From positions 1 to 16,833 of the forward strand of contig CAYOUV010000067.1 in assembly GCA_964407265.1 (NCBI GenBank): 16,833 nt of DNA, written 5' to 3'. A program made the position numbers and the translations under genes. The notes under the pieces are model-generated. The model did not search any database, was not told the DNA's origin, and saw only the letters and a program-made list of their open reading frames with translations. Positions 6,401 through 13,475 of the stretch are shown here, piece after piece. Each line of letters starts with the position of its first letter. Position 1 is the first letter of the stretch. The DNA comes from CAYOUV01 sp964407265. Its GTDB lineage: Bacteria; Chloroflexota; Anaerolineae; Anaerolineales; Villigracilaceae.

Positions 6401-7733
6401 TGCCGGAGGTGTTGCGCAAAACCCACTCAGCGCGATGCTCGCCGCCTGTGGTCGGAGCCACCATGTCAACCGTCAGATTGACCGACTGGCCCGGCCAGAC
6501 GGTCCAGGGCAGATTGATCGACGTTTGCGCGCCCATCTGTTCGCCATTGTAAAACTGCAGGCTGTAACTCGTCGTCCAGGGACACCAGCCGGAGTTCTTC
6601 AGCCGCCAGGTCTTGGTAAAAGCCGCTCCCGGCGCAAATTGCGTCCCATCCGAGACGGTCACATCAGAGACGAATGAGGCCCGATCACAGCCGGCCGCCG
6701 GGATGGTGGGGATCGGCGTATCGAATGGCGTCGGGGTAGGAGTCAATGGCGGGAGAGGTGTTGGAGTAGGTGGCACCGGGTTGGCCGCACTGCCAGTATG
6801 GACAATGCGCGGCGAGCCCCATAACGCCCGGTCTCCACTGGCATACCCAGTGGACAGCATCATGAAGATAAAGCGATACTTTTGCCCGGCCAGCGAACTC
6901 AGGTCAATATCGGCGCGGTAGAAGCGCCCGTCGTTCATTTCCTTCCACGACCAGAGCGTCCTGACCCAGCCGTTGGAATTCATGTAATCGATGCGGAAAG
7001 TGACGTAACAGTTCGTCGCGCCAAACTCGCAGTTGACCAGTGTTTGCAGGTGGTCACCCTTTTGGACCATATATTCCGGGTACGTCGCCTGGAGATAACC
7101 GTTGTACTTATTCTGCGGCACGGTCAGCAAACCGGGCAGGGTATCAAAAGCGTCACTTTCCAGGTGCGGGTGATCCACTACCTGGGCATAGCCGCGACTA
7201 TCCCCGCTGGTGCCCGGGAAGGGCAGCGGACCCGCGCCGCTTTTCCATTGGGCGTAAGGCGCGTAAGCCACAAAATCGAAGGCCACTTCACTGTTCTCGA
7301 CTACATTGATGTCCACCCAAAACGCGGAACTGGCGCTGGAGCCGATGCCAAAGCTAGTACCGCTGGCATTGGCAAATTTCCAGTATCCCCGGTAGTGCCC
7401 GTTGGCAGTCGGTGCAACCATATTAACCGATATGTCCACCATCTGGCCCGGCGGGACGTCCACCGGCAAATTGACCGAGGCGGGCGCGCTCATCTGGCTG
7501 CCGCTTTGGAACCTGAGCGTGTAGGCTGTGGTCCAGGTGCAGGTGCCGACGTTCCGAAAACGCCAGGTTTTGGTAAACGCTTCACCGGGTGCTACAAAGG
7601 CGCCATCGGGAATGGTCAAATCAGAAACATATTGGGCCGCATTGCAATAACTGGCCGCAACGGCCCGCGGAACGGACTGGGTAAACAGCATGACCCCCAA
7701 CATCGCTGCGGTCAGAAGCCTGCGCCAAATCAT
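3495..7733 (-). CDS. Very large secreted mosaic protein: two NBR1-Ig/beta-module units, Asp-box propeller, SH3b-like domain
   Basis: From the chosen ATG (7733) the product has 1412 residues. The frame stays open to 8105, but MIWRRLLTAAMLGVMLF begins a clear signal peptide (likely cut after AVA, near residue 26) and has GAGGAG six bases upstream. Approximate layout: NBR1-type Ig-like domain (29-141); beta module (about 143-312); Thr/Pro linker; second Ig-like domain (345-463) and second beta module (to 633); linker; a propeller with seven Asp-box-like repeats such as TTDGGLTW, TSDGGATW and TTDGGYSW (657-988), resembling YCF48/BNR families; linker; a region starting WLTYTNTSNGFEFKYP that recalls PsbP-like domains (1015-1160); SH3b-like domain (VGDVLNIRSAAG, GTGWVNTYFLTEY, about 1175-1248); and an unknown C-terminal domain (1250-1412). 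No membrane anchor or sorting motif is visible. An adhesion, glycan-binding or cell-wall-binding role is likely by architecture but is inferred. Confidence 0.85.
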   Translation of the reverse strand: MIWRRLLTAAMLGVMLFTQSVPRAVAASYCNAAQYVSDLTIPDGAFVAPGEAFTKTWRFRNVGTCTWTTAYTLRFQSGSQMSAPASVNLPVDVPPGQMVDISVNMVAPTANGHYRGYWKFANASGTSFGIGSSASSAFWVDINVVENSEVAFDFVAYAPYAQWKSGAGPLPFPGTSGDSRGYAQVVDHPHLESDAFDTLPGLLTVPQNKYNGYLQATYPEYMVQKGDHLQTLVNCEFGATNCYVTFRIDYMNSNGWVRTLWSWKEMNDGRFYRADIDLSSLAGQKYRFIFMMLSTGYASGDRALWGSPRIVHTGSAANPVPPTPTPLPPLTPTPTPFDTPIPTIPAAGCDRASFVSDVTVSDGTQFAPGAAFTKTWRLKNSGWCPWTTSYSLQFYNGEQMGAQTSINLPWTVWPGQSVNLTVDMVAPTTGGEHRAEWVLRNTSGKLFGIGQNAASPFWVTINVAGWPFSNTGYDFIANACAAEWRSSAGLQPCPGTDGDPNGFVLKLDAPRLEDGSTSSVPALLTMPQYKYNGYLMGTFPTFTVQPGDRFQATVGCEYGASCYVTYRLDYKTPSGWTRTFWTWREMNEGRSHNVDVDLSPLAGQSVRFVLTMLSTGYAKGDRALWTGARIYRVGGGPPTATPTPALSPGTVIPTPNIDKLFMLDTSNGWAIGDPYLLRTTDGGLTWYDVSMLGGGPLITNGYFPTADKGWVITDLPGTDVGSLFRTVDGGHSWTRFDVPFLEGYIQFLDDMNGFVLSGQPSGMNKQAVTLYQTSDGGATWTRKFTNNPLDPSASDDIPFGGHKNGMAFHDTLHGWVGGDYPSDGFIYLYATSDGGVTWTQQSLDLPAGYESAYINIEAPIFFPGSNSAVLPVSMGLSGGKDLFIYVSQDGGATWTRSAGFAHQGELYFTDFYGAATGFTWDWAGLFHVTHNRGDTWTDVTPNVALGDDLRGVDFVTPFVGWAFQIHGYNSTSLYKTTDGGYSWTLLYDNTPAPTVTPTPTNTPTITPSPTPITSDWLTYTNTSNGFEFKYPPQAQISSQSTTSLLMTLPIVPGTNLVEKYLDLRVQEGVTTCYHPIVGPPSNPETVVFNGVTFTKGTGTDQGAGQIRTWADYSTVKDNNCISLLFVLHASNPDNYYPTPIPLYDQAAESAVFAQMMNTFQLLAPTPTPTPVSLIGPYAVVRVAVGDVLNIRSAAGASNPVVGSFAYDATDVMRSGPTQLAEGYIWAEVQNPGGGTGWVNTYFLTEYVTHADFCADSRILPKIDQLRQAMNLSDGSQFAALVNALHGVDVRLWAYQAPVNFTPATAANVFTSTQTYNWGSGPSGNPDVGTFADIIQPKLLDVLNAGNMETYCDDLTNVYPLSTPWPYPNIRYYNLYKPATAGTEFDYRTWLVGFEYIDNQPYLYAMVTIVWEP
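5835..6710 (-). repeat. Internal protein duplication, unit 2 (NBR1-Ig plus beta module)
   Basis: This unit encodes about residues 342-633 and repeats the domain order of unit 1 with roughly half of the residues conserved by eye. The most conserved stretch is the C-terminal MLSTGYA-GDRALW, which suggests a structural or ligand-binding surface. Confidence 0.88.
6798..7650 (-). repeat. Internal protein duplication, unit 1 (NBR1-Ig plus beta module)
   Basis: This unit encodes about residues 29-312 of the large secreted protein. The beta module that follows the Ig-like domain shares with unit 2 the blocks PQ-KYNGYL, CE-GA--CYVT-R-DY, W-EMN-GR, DL--LAGQ and MLSTGYA-GDRALW. The Ig-like parts share F--PG--FTKTWR--N-G-C-WTT. 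Confidence 0.88.
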
Positions 7734-7739
7734 TTCACT

Positions 7740-7745
7740 CTCCTC
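7740..7745 (-). promoter_or_regulatory. Shine-Dalgarno of the large secreted protein
   Basis: On the - strand GAGGAG lies six bases before the ATG at 7733. It decides this start against upstream in-frame codons, which would add about 124 residues unlike any signal peptide. Confidence 0.75.
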
Positions 7746-7752
7746 ATCGAAA

Positions 7753-7778
7753 CGATGTGCGAAAAGGTCAACACATCG
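7753..7778. promoter_or_regulatory. Inverted repeat in the leader of the large secreted protein
   Basis: CGATGTG (7753-7759) and CACATCG (7772-7778) form a perfect seven-base inverted repeat with a 12-base spacer. It lies eight bases upstream of the Shine-Dalgarno, within the predicted leader. It could be an operator or a hairpin affecting translation. No known regulator was matched. Confidence 0.35.
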
Positions 7779-7847
7779 AAGGCGACAGCCCTGTACTTCT
7801 AAAAAACCACCCAAAACAATGTGCCAAACGGCACTACCACCACTTAT

Positions 7848-7876
7848 ATCATAGCGCAGAGCAAACGCCTTTACAA
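7848..7876 (-). promoter_or_regulatory. Sigma-70-type promoter for the large secreted protein
   Basis: On the - strand TTGTAA (7876-7871) and TATGAT (7853-7848) are separated by exactly 17 bases. Transcription would start near 7841, giving a leader of about 108 bases before the ATG at 7733. It is the best two-box promoter match I found in the window. Confidence 0.55.
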
Positions 7877-7932
7877 CGAGGAATTGTCCAGATTCCAGCC
7901 TCCCAGACAGGTCTGAGACAAACCCAAAGTTG

Positions 7933-7938
7933 TATAAT
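7933..7938 (+). promoter_or_regulatory. -10 box directly before the isomerase start (possible leaderless promoter)
   Basis: A perfect TATAAT ends six bases before the ATG at 7945. With normal spacing, transcription would begin at or within a base or two of the start codon. No convincing -35 box lies 16-18 bases upstream, and no Shine-Dalgarno precedes the ATG. Confidence 0.5.
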
Positions 7939-7944
7939 GGGCAC

Positions 7945-9009
7945 ATGAATCTAGACGATATCGAACGCCTGCACAAAATCGACCAGCAGAACATGCTGGC
8001 CGAAATCGATTCCCTGCCAGACCAACTGCAATCCGCCTGGCAATTATCGCAAAAGCAACCGCTGCCGGAGTGGAAAGACGTCCGCCAGGTGGTGATCGCC
8101 GGCATGGGCGGTTCGGCGATCGGAGCCGACCTTTTAGCTGCCTACGCCGCCCAAACCTGTTCCGTCCCGATCTTCGTCCAGCGCGACTACGATTTGCCGG
8201 CCTTCGCCCGAGATGCGGGGACGCTGGTAATCTGCTCATCGCATTCCGGGAACACCGAAGAGACGCTCTCGTCCTTCGAGGCCGCCAGTGCGAACGGCTG
8301 TCGTATCCTGGCGGTCTGCACCGGCGGCAAGCTGGAGGAAAAAGCCGCCCAGGCTGGCATACCGGTCTGGAAATTTACGCATGCCGGCCAGCCGCGCGCC
8401 GCGGTCGGTTTTTCGTTCGGACTGCTGCTGGGGGCACTGACGCGCCTCAGGCTGATTCCCAACCCGTCCGCGGAAGTGGTCGCAGCTGTCAATGCCATGC
8501 GGGAGCAGCAAAAAAACCTGCGGGCTGAGTCGCCTGTCTCGGATAATCCCGCCAAGCGTATGGCCGGGCAATTAATGGGACGCTGGGTAACGGTCATGGG
8601 CGCGGGCGTGCTGGCACCGGTGGCCCGCCGCTGGAAGGGACAACTGAACGAGGTCGCCAAAGCGGCCGCCAATTTCGAGTTCCTGCCCGAAGCGGACCAC
8701 AACACGCTGGCCGGGCTGCTCAACCCGGAAGACCTGCTCATGCCGCGCACAATGACGCTCTTCCTGCGCGCGCCGTCCGACCATCCGCGCAACCGCCTGC
8801 GCTCTGACCTGACCCGCCAGGCCTACATGCTGGAAGGTCTCAACACCGACTTCATCGATGCAAAGGGCGAGGGACCGCTGGCGCACATCTGGAGCACGCT
8901 GCACTTCGGCGATTTCATGGCCTTTTACCTGGCGATCGCCTACGGCGTCGACCCCACACCTGTGGCCGCCCTGCAAAACCTGAAAGCCAGCCTGCACTCA
9001 GCCAAATAG
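7945..9009 (+). CDS. Bifunctional phosphoglucose/phosphomannose isomerase (SIS domain)
   Basis: This 354-residue cytoplasmic enzyme has the size and motif order of the bifunctional PGI/PMI family, which interconverts glucose-6-phosphate or mannose-6-phosphate with fructose-6-phosphate. The first SIS lobe shows GMGGSAIGADL and the phosphosugar-binding SHSGNTEETL. The middle has PRAAVGFSFG. The second lobe carries LNEVAK (E236, K239) and PEADHNTLAG (H252). These correspond by position to the catalytic Glu and His known in the family, and a C-terminal LQNLK block follows. I use the ATG at 7945; a TTG five codons upstream overlaps the -10 box and is unlikely. The glycosyltransferase gene follows after 19 bases, so the two are probably co-transcribed. 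Mannose-6-phosphate made here could feed GDP-mannose or polyprenyl-phosphate-mannose for that enzyme, but this link is inferred. Confidence 0.9.
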   Translation: MNLDDIERLHKIDQQNMLAEIDSLPDQLQSAWQLSQKQPLPEWKDVRQVVIAGMGGSAIGADLLAAYAAQTCSVPIFVQRDYDLPAFARDAGTLVICSSHSGNTEETLSSFEAASANGCRILAVCTGGKLEEKAAQAGIPVWKFTHAGQPRAAVGFSFGLLLGALTRLRLIPNPSAEVVAAVNAMREQQKNLRAESPVSDNPAKRMAGQLMGRWVTVMGAGVLAPVARRWKGQLNEVAKAAANFEFLPEADHNTLAGLLNPEDLLMPRTMTLFLRAPSDHPRNRLRSDLTRQAYMLEGLNTDFIDAKGEGPLAHIWSTLHFGDFMAFYLAIAYGVDPTPVAALQNLKASLHSAK

Positions 9010-9028
9010 ACGGATAGGGAAAAATTTC

Positions 9029-10531
9029 ATGCTGCAGCGCCTGCGCCGCCGGACGGACCGACTGGACCTGCCAGGGGTGGGGATCGTGCTGGCCGGCCTG
9101 ATCTTGCGAACCGCACAGTATTTGCACATCCGCGCACTGTGGCTGGACGAGGCCATGCTGGCCCTGAATGTCGTGCGGCGCTCCTTTGCAGGTTTATTCC
9201 AGCCGCTTGACTACGCGCAGGGCGCCCCGATCGGATTCCTGCTGGGTGAGAAAGCAGCGATCCAGATTCTGGGCAACAAGGATTACGTCCTGCGCCTGCT
9301 GCCTTTCCTGGCCGGCTGTGCCGCGCTGCTGCTTATGTACCTGATCGTCCAGCGTTTCCCAAGACCGGCCGGCTGGATCGCGCTCGGCCTGTTCGCCGTC
9401 TGTCGCGATCCGGTCTACTACGCCTCCGAGGCCAAGCAGTATGCGCTGGACGTGGCTGTCGGGCTGTTCCTGTTGTGGCTTTTCCTGCGCCTGCCAGATC
9501 AGGCCTTGCGCTGGAGACAAGCTCTCCTGTTGGGAGCCTGCGGCGCTCTGGCGTTATGGTTTTCGCACCCGGCCGCCTTCGTCCTGGCCGGCCTCGGCAC
9601 GACCCTGCTGGTAAAGCAAATCAGGGGGCCCAAATGGGGCGGGATCAAACCCCTGCTCCTGGTCGGGACGCTGTGGGTCGCCAGCTTCGCGGCGCTCTAC
9701 CTGCTCTCGCTACGGCATTTGACCGGAAACCAGTTCCTGCTGGATTACTGGGCTGACGGATTCATGCCGCTCCCGCCCTGGACAAACCCCAATTGGTTCA
9801 TCAACATCTCGCGCGGGCTGTTTCGCAATCCTGGCGGACTCGCGACCCCTTTGCTTTTCAACCTGCCGCTGCTGGCTGTTGGTCTGGTCGCGCTCTGGCG
9901 GCGCAACTGGAGCAACGGCGCTATCCTGTCCCTGCCCTTCGTTTTCACCCTGTTCGCTTCCGGCTTTCACGTTTACCCCTTCGCCGGGCGAATGGTGCTT
10001 TTCCTGACCCCGCTGCTCTATATCCTGCTGGGCGAGGGGATCCAGGCCATCCGCGGACTGTTCAAACCCGGTTGGCTCTCGCTCGGGATCGGGCTGGCGC
10101 TGGCCGGATTCCTGTTCTACGCGCCAATCGGAGGAGCCGCAGACAACCTGCTGCATCCCAAGCAGCGCGAGGACCTCAAACCAACGCTGGCTTATCTGTA
10201 CAGCGCCAGAAAAGCGGACGACCTGATCTACCTGTATTACAATGCCGCCCCTGCCTTCGAATATTACGCCCCCTCTTACGGTTTCCAGCCGCAGGACTAC
10301 CTCATCGGGCAGGACCACCACGACCAGCCGTCCCTGTACCAGGCTGAACTGCAGGCCTTAACTGGCCGCAAGCGGGTCTGGTTCTTATTTTCGCATGTCT
10401 ACGAACGGGGGGACTTCAACGAAAGGGATTACCTCCTGGCACGCCTGGATCAAATCGGGTCGCTGACCAGGGAATTCAGGGTCCCAGGAACATCGGTTTA
10501 CCTGTATTTGTACGATCTATCGCAGCCATAA
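9029..10531 (+). CDS. GT-C fold membrane glycosyltransferase (PMT/GT39-GT83-like), copy 2
   Basis: This 500-residue polytopic membrane protein is paralogous to the gene at 275-1792 along its whole length. The putative catalytic acidic pair is D40/E41 in LWLDEAMLALN, and the second loop has YASEAKQYALD (E134). The soluble C-terminus ends PGTSVYLYLYDL, as in copy 1. By family it should move a sugar from a polyprenyl-phosphate donor to a protein or glycan outside the membrane. A weak AGGGA (9016-9020) precedes the ATG by eight bases, and the isomerase gene ends 19 bases upstream, suggesting one transcript. Unlike copy 1, its base composition matches the GC-rich surroundings, so this one looks resident. 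The convergent lipoprotein gene ends 82 bases downstream. I see no clear terminator between them, only a very short hairpin overlapping the stop codon. Confidence 0.86.
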   Translation: MLQRLRRRTDRLDLPGVGIVLAGLILRTAQYLHIRALWLDEAMLALNVVRRSFAGLFQPLDYAQGAPIGFLLGEKAAIQILGNKDYVLRLLPFLAGCAALLLMYLIVQRFPRPAGWIALGLFAVCRDPVYYASEAKQYALDVAVGLFLLWLFLRLPDQALRWRQALLLGACGALALWFSHPAAFVLAGLGTTLLVKQIRGPKWGGIKPLLLVGTLWVASFAALYLLSLRHLTGNQFLLDYWADGFMPLPPWTNPNWFINISRGLFRNPGGLATPLLFNLPLLAVGLVALWRRNWSNGAILSLPFVFTLFASGFHVYPFAGRMVLFLTPLLYILLGEGIQAIRGLFKPGWLSLGIGLALAGFLFYAPIGGAADNLLHPKQREDLKPTLAYLYSARKADDLIYLYYNAAPAFEYYAPSYGFQPQDYLIGQDHHDQPSLYQAELQALTGRKRVWFLFSHVYERGDFNERDYLLARLDQIGSLTREFRVPGTSVYLYLYDLSQP

Positions 10532-10613
10532 AGCCAGGCTTTGGTCGGTGCGAGTCTTTTCCCCGACGGTGAGGATGCAAGAAGCACCCTGCCGCAGGCT
10601 CATCCCACGTGGC

Positions 10614-11822
10614 TCAATACAAAAAGCCTATGAACTCGCCCGGCGCCAGGTAAGACAAATTCCCATCCGGCAGGGAGACCAGCAGCAGCGCGGCCTGGTC
10701 CCACTGCGCCCCGCGCACCTGCACCACCAGGCTGGAATCGTCCAGCCAGCCGGCCGGCGAAACCCATGTCACAGCGCCCAATCCGGATGCATCCGAAAAG
10801 TTGTCCATCGGCAGATCTTTCAATAACGTGCCGTCCGTGTTCGCAATACGCAGCGTAGCGATGAAACTGGGAACTTCGGCCATCATCCAGCCGTTGCCCT
10901 CCATCCAGGCGACGTGCTGACTGGCCGGCGAGAAGCGGGCGTTTCCCGCCCCACGCGCTTCGCTGCTTGAGAGCAGCGGGAAGCTGAAACGGTCGCCGGT
11001 CTGAAAATTGTAGATCGTCAGCGGGGCAGCACTGGTATCCGTATAGGCCACCCAAATGCGGTCCGCGGCCAGGGTCGAGGGCGCGTAGTCCTGGCTCAGC
11101 AGTTCGGTCGACTGGCTGCTGGCCAGATCGAGGAAATACAGTCCCCGCCGCGGCTCGAAGACGATGTCCCCGCCGATGCCGAAGGGGATGGTGGTGTACC
11201 AGATGCCGACCGGCTGGTAATTTTCGACCTTGATCGCCAGCGGTTTGATCGCCCAGCCACCCGGGTCATCGAGGGTCAAAACCGGCTTGGTCGGCAGCAC
11301 CGCCAGTGTCCCGACGAACAGGGAACTGTGCGTATATTCCTGCGGGTCGACCGTGCCGTAGGCAAAGATCGGCAAGCCGGGTACACCGATCATACCGGCA
11401 AAGGCCTGCACCTTGGCCAGCATCTGCGTCGGCCCGTTGACGTTCAGCAGCATCAACGATTCTTCGTCGGCGATCGAATAAAAGATGACCGGCACACCGG
11501 GCAGCCCTTCCAGGTAGTTGCCGGCCAGATGGGCGTTGTCGGGCTGCAAAAATGCCGAGGCAGGCAGGTTCTTCTGGAATAGCTGCGTCCCCTGCTGATC
11601 GTAAAAGTTGAGTTTATCCCCACTGTGGGCCGCCAGCCCGATGGGCTGGGGAACAGGCGCAGACGATACAGGCGGCGCCTGGGTGGCCGCTTGAGGGACG
11701 TCCGCATCGCTTGGTGGGGCTTGCGGCGGTGTGGTCGGTCGGGCAGCAGGTATGAACAGGCTGCAGCTAAGGGACAGCGCCAGCAATACGGCAATAGTCC
11801 CTGGCAAGGCTTTGGATTTCAT
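10614..11822 (-). CDS. Probable lipoprotein with a beta-propeller-like domain
   Basis: From the ATG at 11822 the product has 402 residues. AGGAG (11829-11833) lies six bases upstream and supports this start over an in-frame codon at 11876, which would put charged residues before the signal peptide. The N-terminus MKSKALPGTIAVLLALSLSC is a plausible lipoprotein signal, although Ser-Leu-Ser before the Cys (C20) is not the textbook lipobox. A Pro/Thr/Ala-rich linker (about 27-52) leads to a roughly 350-residue beta-rich domain. It contains repeated short strands, such as KLNFYDQQGTQLF, GLYFLDLASSQ, ARFSPASQHVAWMEGNGW and LRIANTDGTLL, typical of WD40/TolB-like propellers. The last residues are EFIGFLY. 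It is the final gene of the - strand group, 50 bases after the M23 gene. The function is not recognised; an envelope-sensing or scaffold role fits the context. Confidence 0.75.
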   Translation of the reverse strand: MKSKALPGTIAVLLALSLSCSLFIPAARPTTPPQAPPSDADVPQAATQAPPVSSAPVPQPIGLAAHSGDKLNFYDQQGTQLFQKNLPASAFLQPDNAHLAGNYLEGLPGVPVIFYSIADEESLMLLNVNGPTQMLAKVQAFAGMIGVPGLPIFAYGTVDPQEYTHSSLFVGTLAVLPTKPVLTLDDPGGWAIKPLAIKVENYQPVGIWYTTIPFGIGGDIVFEPRRGLYFLDLASSQSTELLSQDYAPSTLAADRIWVAYTDTSAAPLTIYNFQTGDRFSFPLLSSSEARGAGNARFSPASQHVAWMEGNGWMMAEVPSFIATLRIANTDGTLLKDLPMDNFSDASGLGAVTWVSPAGWLDDSSLVVQVRGAQWDQAALLLVSLPDGNLSYLAPGEFIGFLY

Positions 11823-11828
11823 CACATA

Positions 11829-11833
11829 CTCCT
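11829..11833 (-). promoter_or_regulatory. Shine-Dalgarno deciding the start of the last operon gene
   Basis: AGGAG on the - strand sits six bases before the ATG at 11822 and selects this start over the upstream in-frame one. Confidence 0.65.
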
Positions 11834-11872
11834 GGCAAATAAAAGGAACGGAAACGCGTCCGTCCCTGGATC

Positions 11873-13475
11873 TCACGGCTGCAGGCAGGCCGGCAGCGAA
11901 TCGCCCTGGCCGTCCGGGTTTTCGGTCGCACCGTTCTCGTCGTAAAGCTTGACGAACTGGATCTCCTGGAACTGCTTGAGGTTGACCATCAGCGGGTTGG
12001 CAATGGTGTAAGTCGCGCCGTTGGAATTGCAGATGCCGCGCAAATACACCCGTGCCACGCCGTCCGCAAATTCAAACTGGCTATAACCGCTGAAGCCACT
12101 GGTGACCGCGATCAGGCCGCGCCTCCGTTCGCTGGCTCCCGGCCCATTGAAGAACTGGTCCAGCACCGCTACCGGCAGATTGAACGACGACTTGACCCAG
12201 CGATCCACGGCCACTTCACAGGGCGCCGAGTCGCTGGTCAGGCAGTTCTGGTCGGTGAAGTAAACGCTGAGTTTGGTATAAGGCGGCGTAGCCGTCGGCC
12301 AGCGTGTATCAGTCGGGCGCGGCGGATTGGTCGGCCAGCGCGTATCGGTCGGGCGCACGGTGCGGGTCGGGATGCGCGTGTCGGTCGGAGTGACCCCGGG
12401 CGGGAGTGTGGCTGTTAACGAGGGAGTCGCAGAAGGCGTCTCCGGGGTGATCGGGGTAGCGGGCGTCAACGTATAGGTGATGACCGGCACAGGCGTCAGG
12501 CTGGGCGTGGGGGAGATGACTGTCGGGGTGACGGTCGGGAGCCCCAACAGGCAGACCGGCCGCGAATCGTTCGGGCCGTCCGGATCGACGGTCGTCCCGG
12601 CCTGGTCGTAAACTTTGACGACCTGCACGTCCGGCAACTGGCGCAGGTTCTCGGCCAGCAGGTCGGCGATGGTGAAGTCCCGGCCTTCGTACTGGCAGGC
12701 GCCGGTCAGGTAGACACGCGCGACCCCGTCGGCCACTTCCACGTTGCTGTAGCCGTCGAAACCGTTGTAAAGCGAGATGTAACCCCACAGGCGTTCGATC
12801 GCGCCGGGGCCCTTGAAGTATTCGTCCAGAATGGCGCTGGCCTGGTCGAACGACGAGCGCAGGTAGCGCGTACCGGTGGCTTCGAAGGGCGGGGTGCCGG
12901 CCGCATAGCGATAGCGGTTGGCGAAGTACAGCGTATAACGGTAGTAGCCGGGGGTGGCTGTCGGCCAGCGCGTGGCGGTGGGACGCACGGTGCGGGTCGG
13001 GGTGGGCGTGCGGGTCGGGGTAGTGGTCGGGGTTTCAGTCGGGGTCGGGATGAAGGATGGATCCAGGCACAGCGGGAGCGAATCGCTCTGGCCATCCGGG
13101 TTCTGCGTCGAGCCATTTTCGTCGTAGATCTTGACAAACTGGACCTGGGAGAAGCGCAGTAAATTATATTTGATGGCGTCCGCCACGGAGTATGACGGAC
13201 CCGGCGATTGGCATTTGCCGGTCAGGTAGACCCTGGCCACGCCATTCTCGATTTGCAGTTGGTTGAAGCCGGTGAAGCCGTTGGTAACGGACGAGTAGCC
13301 GCGCAGGTATTCGGTATAACCGGGTCCCTTGAAGTATTGCCCCAGCACGTAGGCCGGGAAGTCTTCCGACGATTTGGCGTAGCGCAGGCCGACCACCTCG
13401 TAGGGCGGCGTCCCAGCCGCCAGGCGGTAGCGATTCACGAAATAGACGTAGAGCAGCGTGTACGGCGGAGTGGCC
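11873..13475 (-). repeat. Triplicated GerMN domain and Thr/Pro linker
   Basis: Three similar units of roughly 130 residues lie head to tail (about 13060-13465, 12550-12945 and 11873-12280). Each carries a GP-x-E--RG or GP-x-E--WG turn, a GF-GY or GF-GF block, and GVARVYL-G-C. Their ends (DSLPLCLDP, DSRPVCLLG, DSLPACLQP) also match. The linkers repeat T-RWPTATP and RPTDTRWPT at protein and DNA level. Confidence 0.85.

Noticed and set aside
7734..8105. Upstream extension of the large secreted gene by 124 residues
   Set aside because: The extension would cross the promoter and the divergent isomerase gene, has no ribosome site, and would bury the signal peptide.
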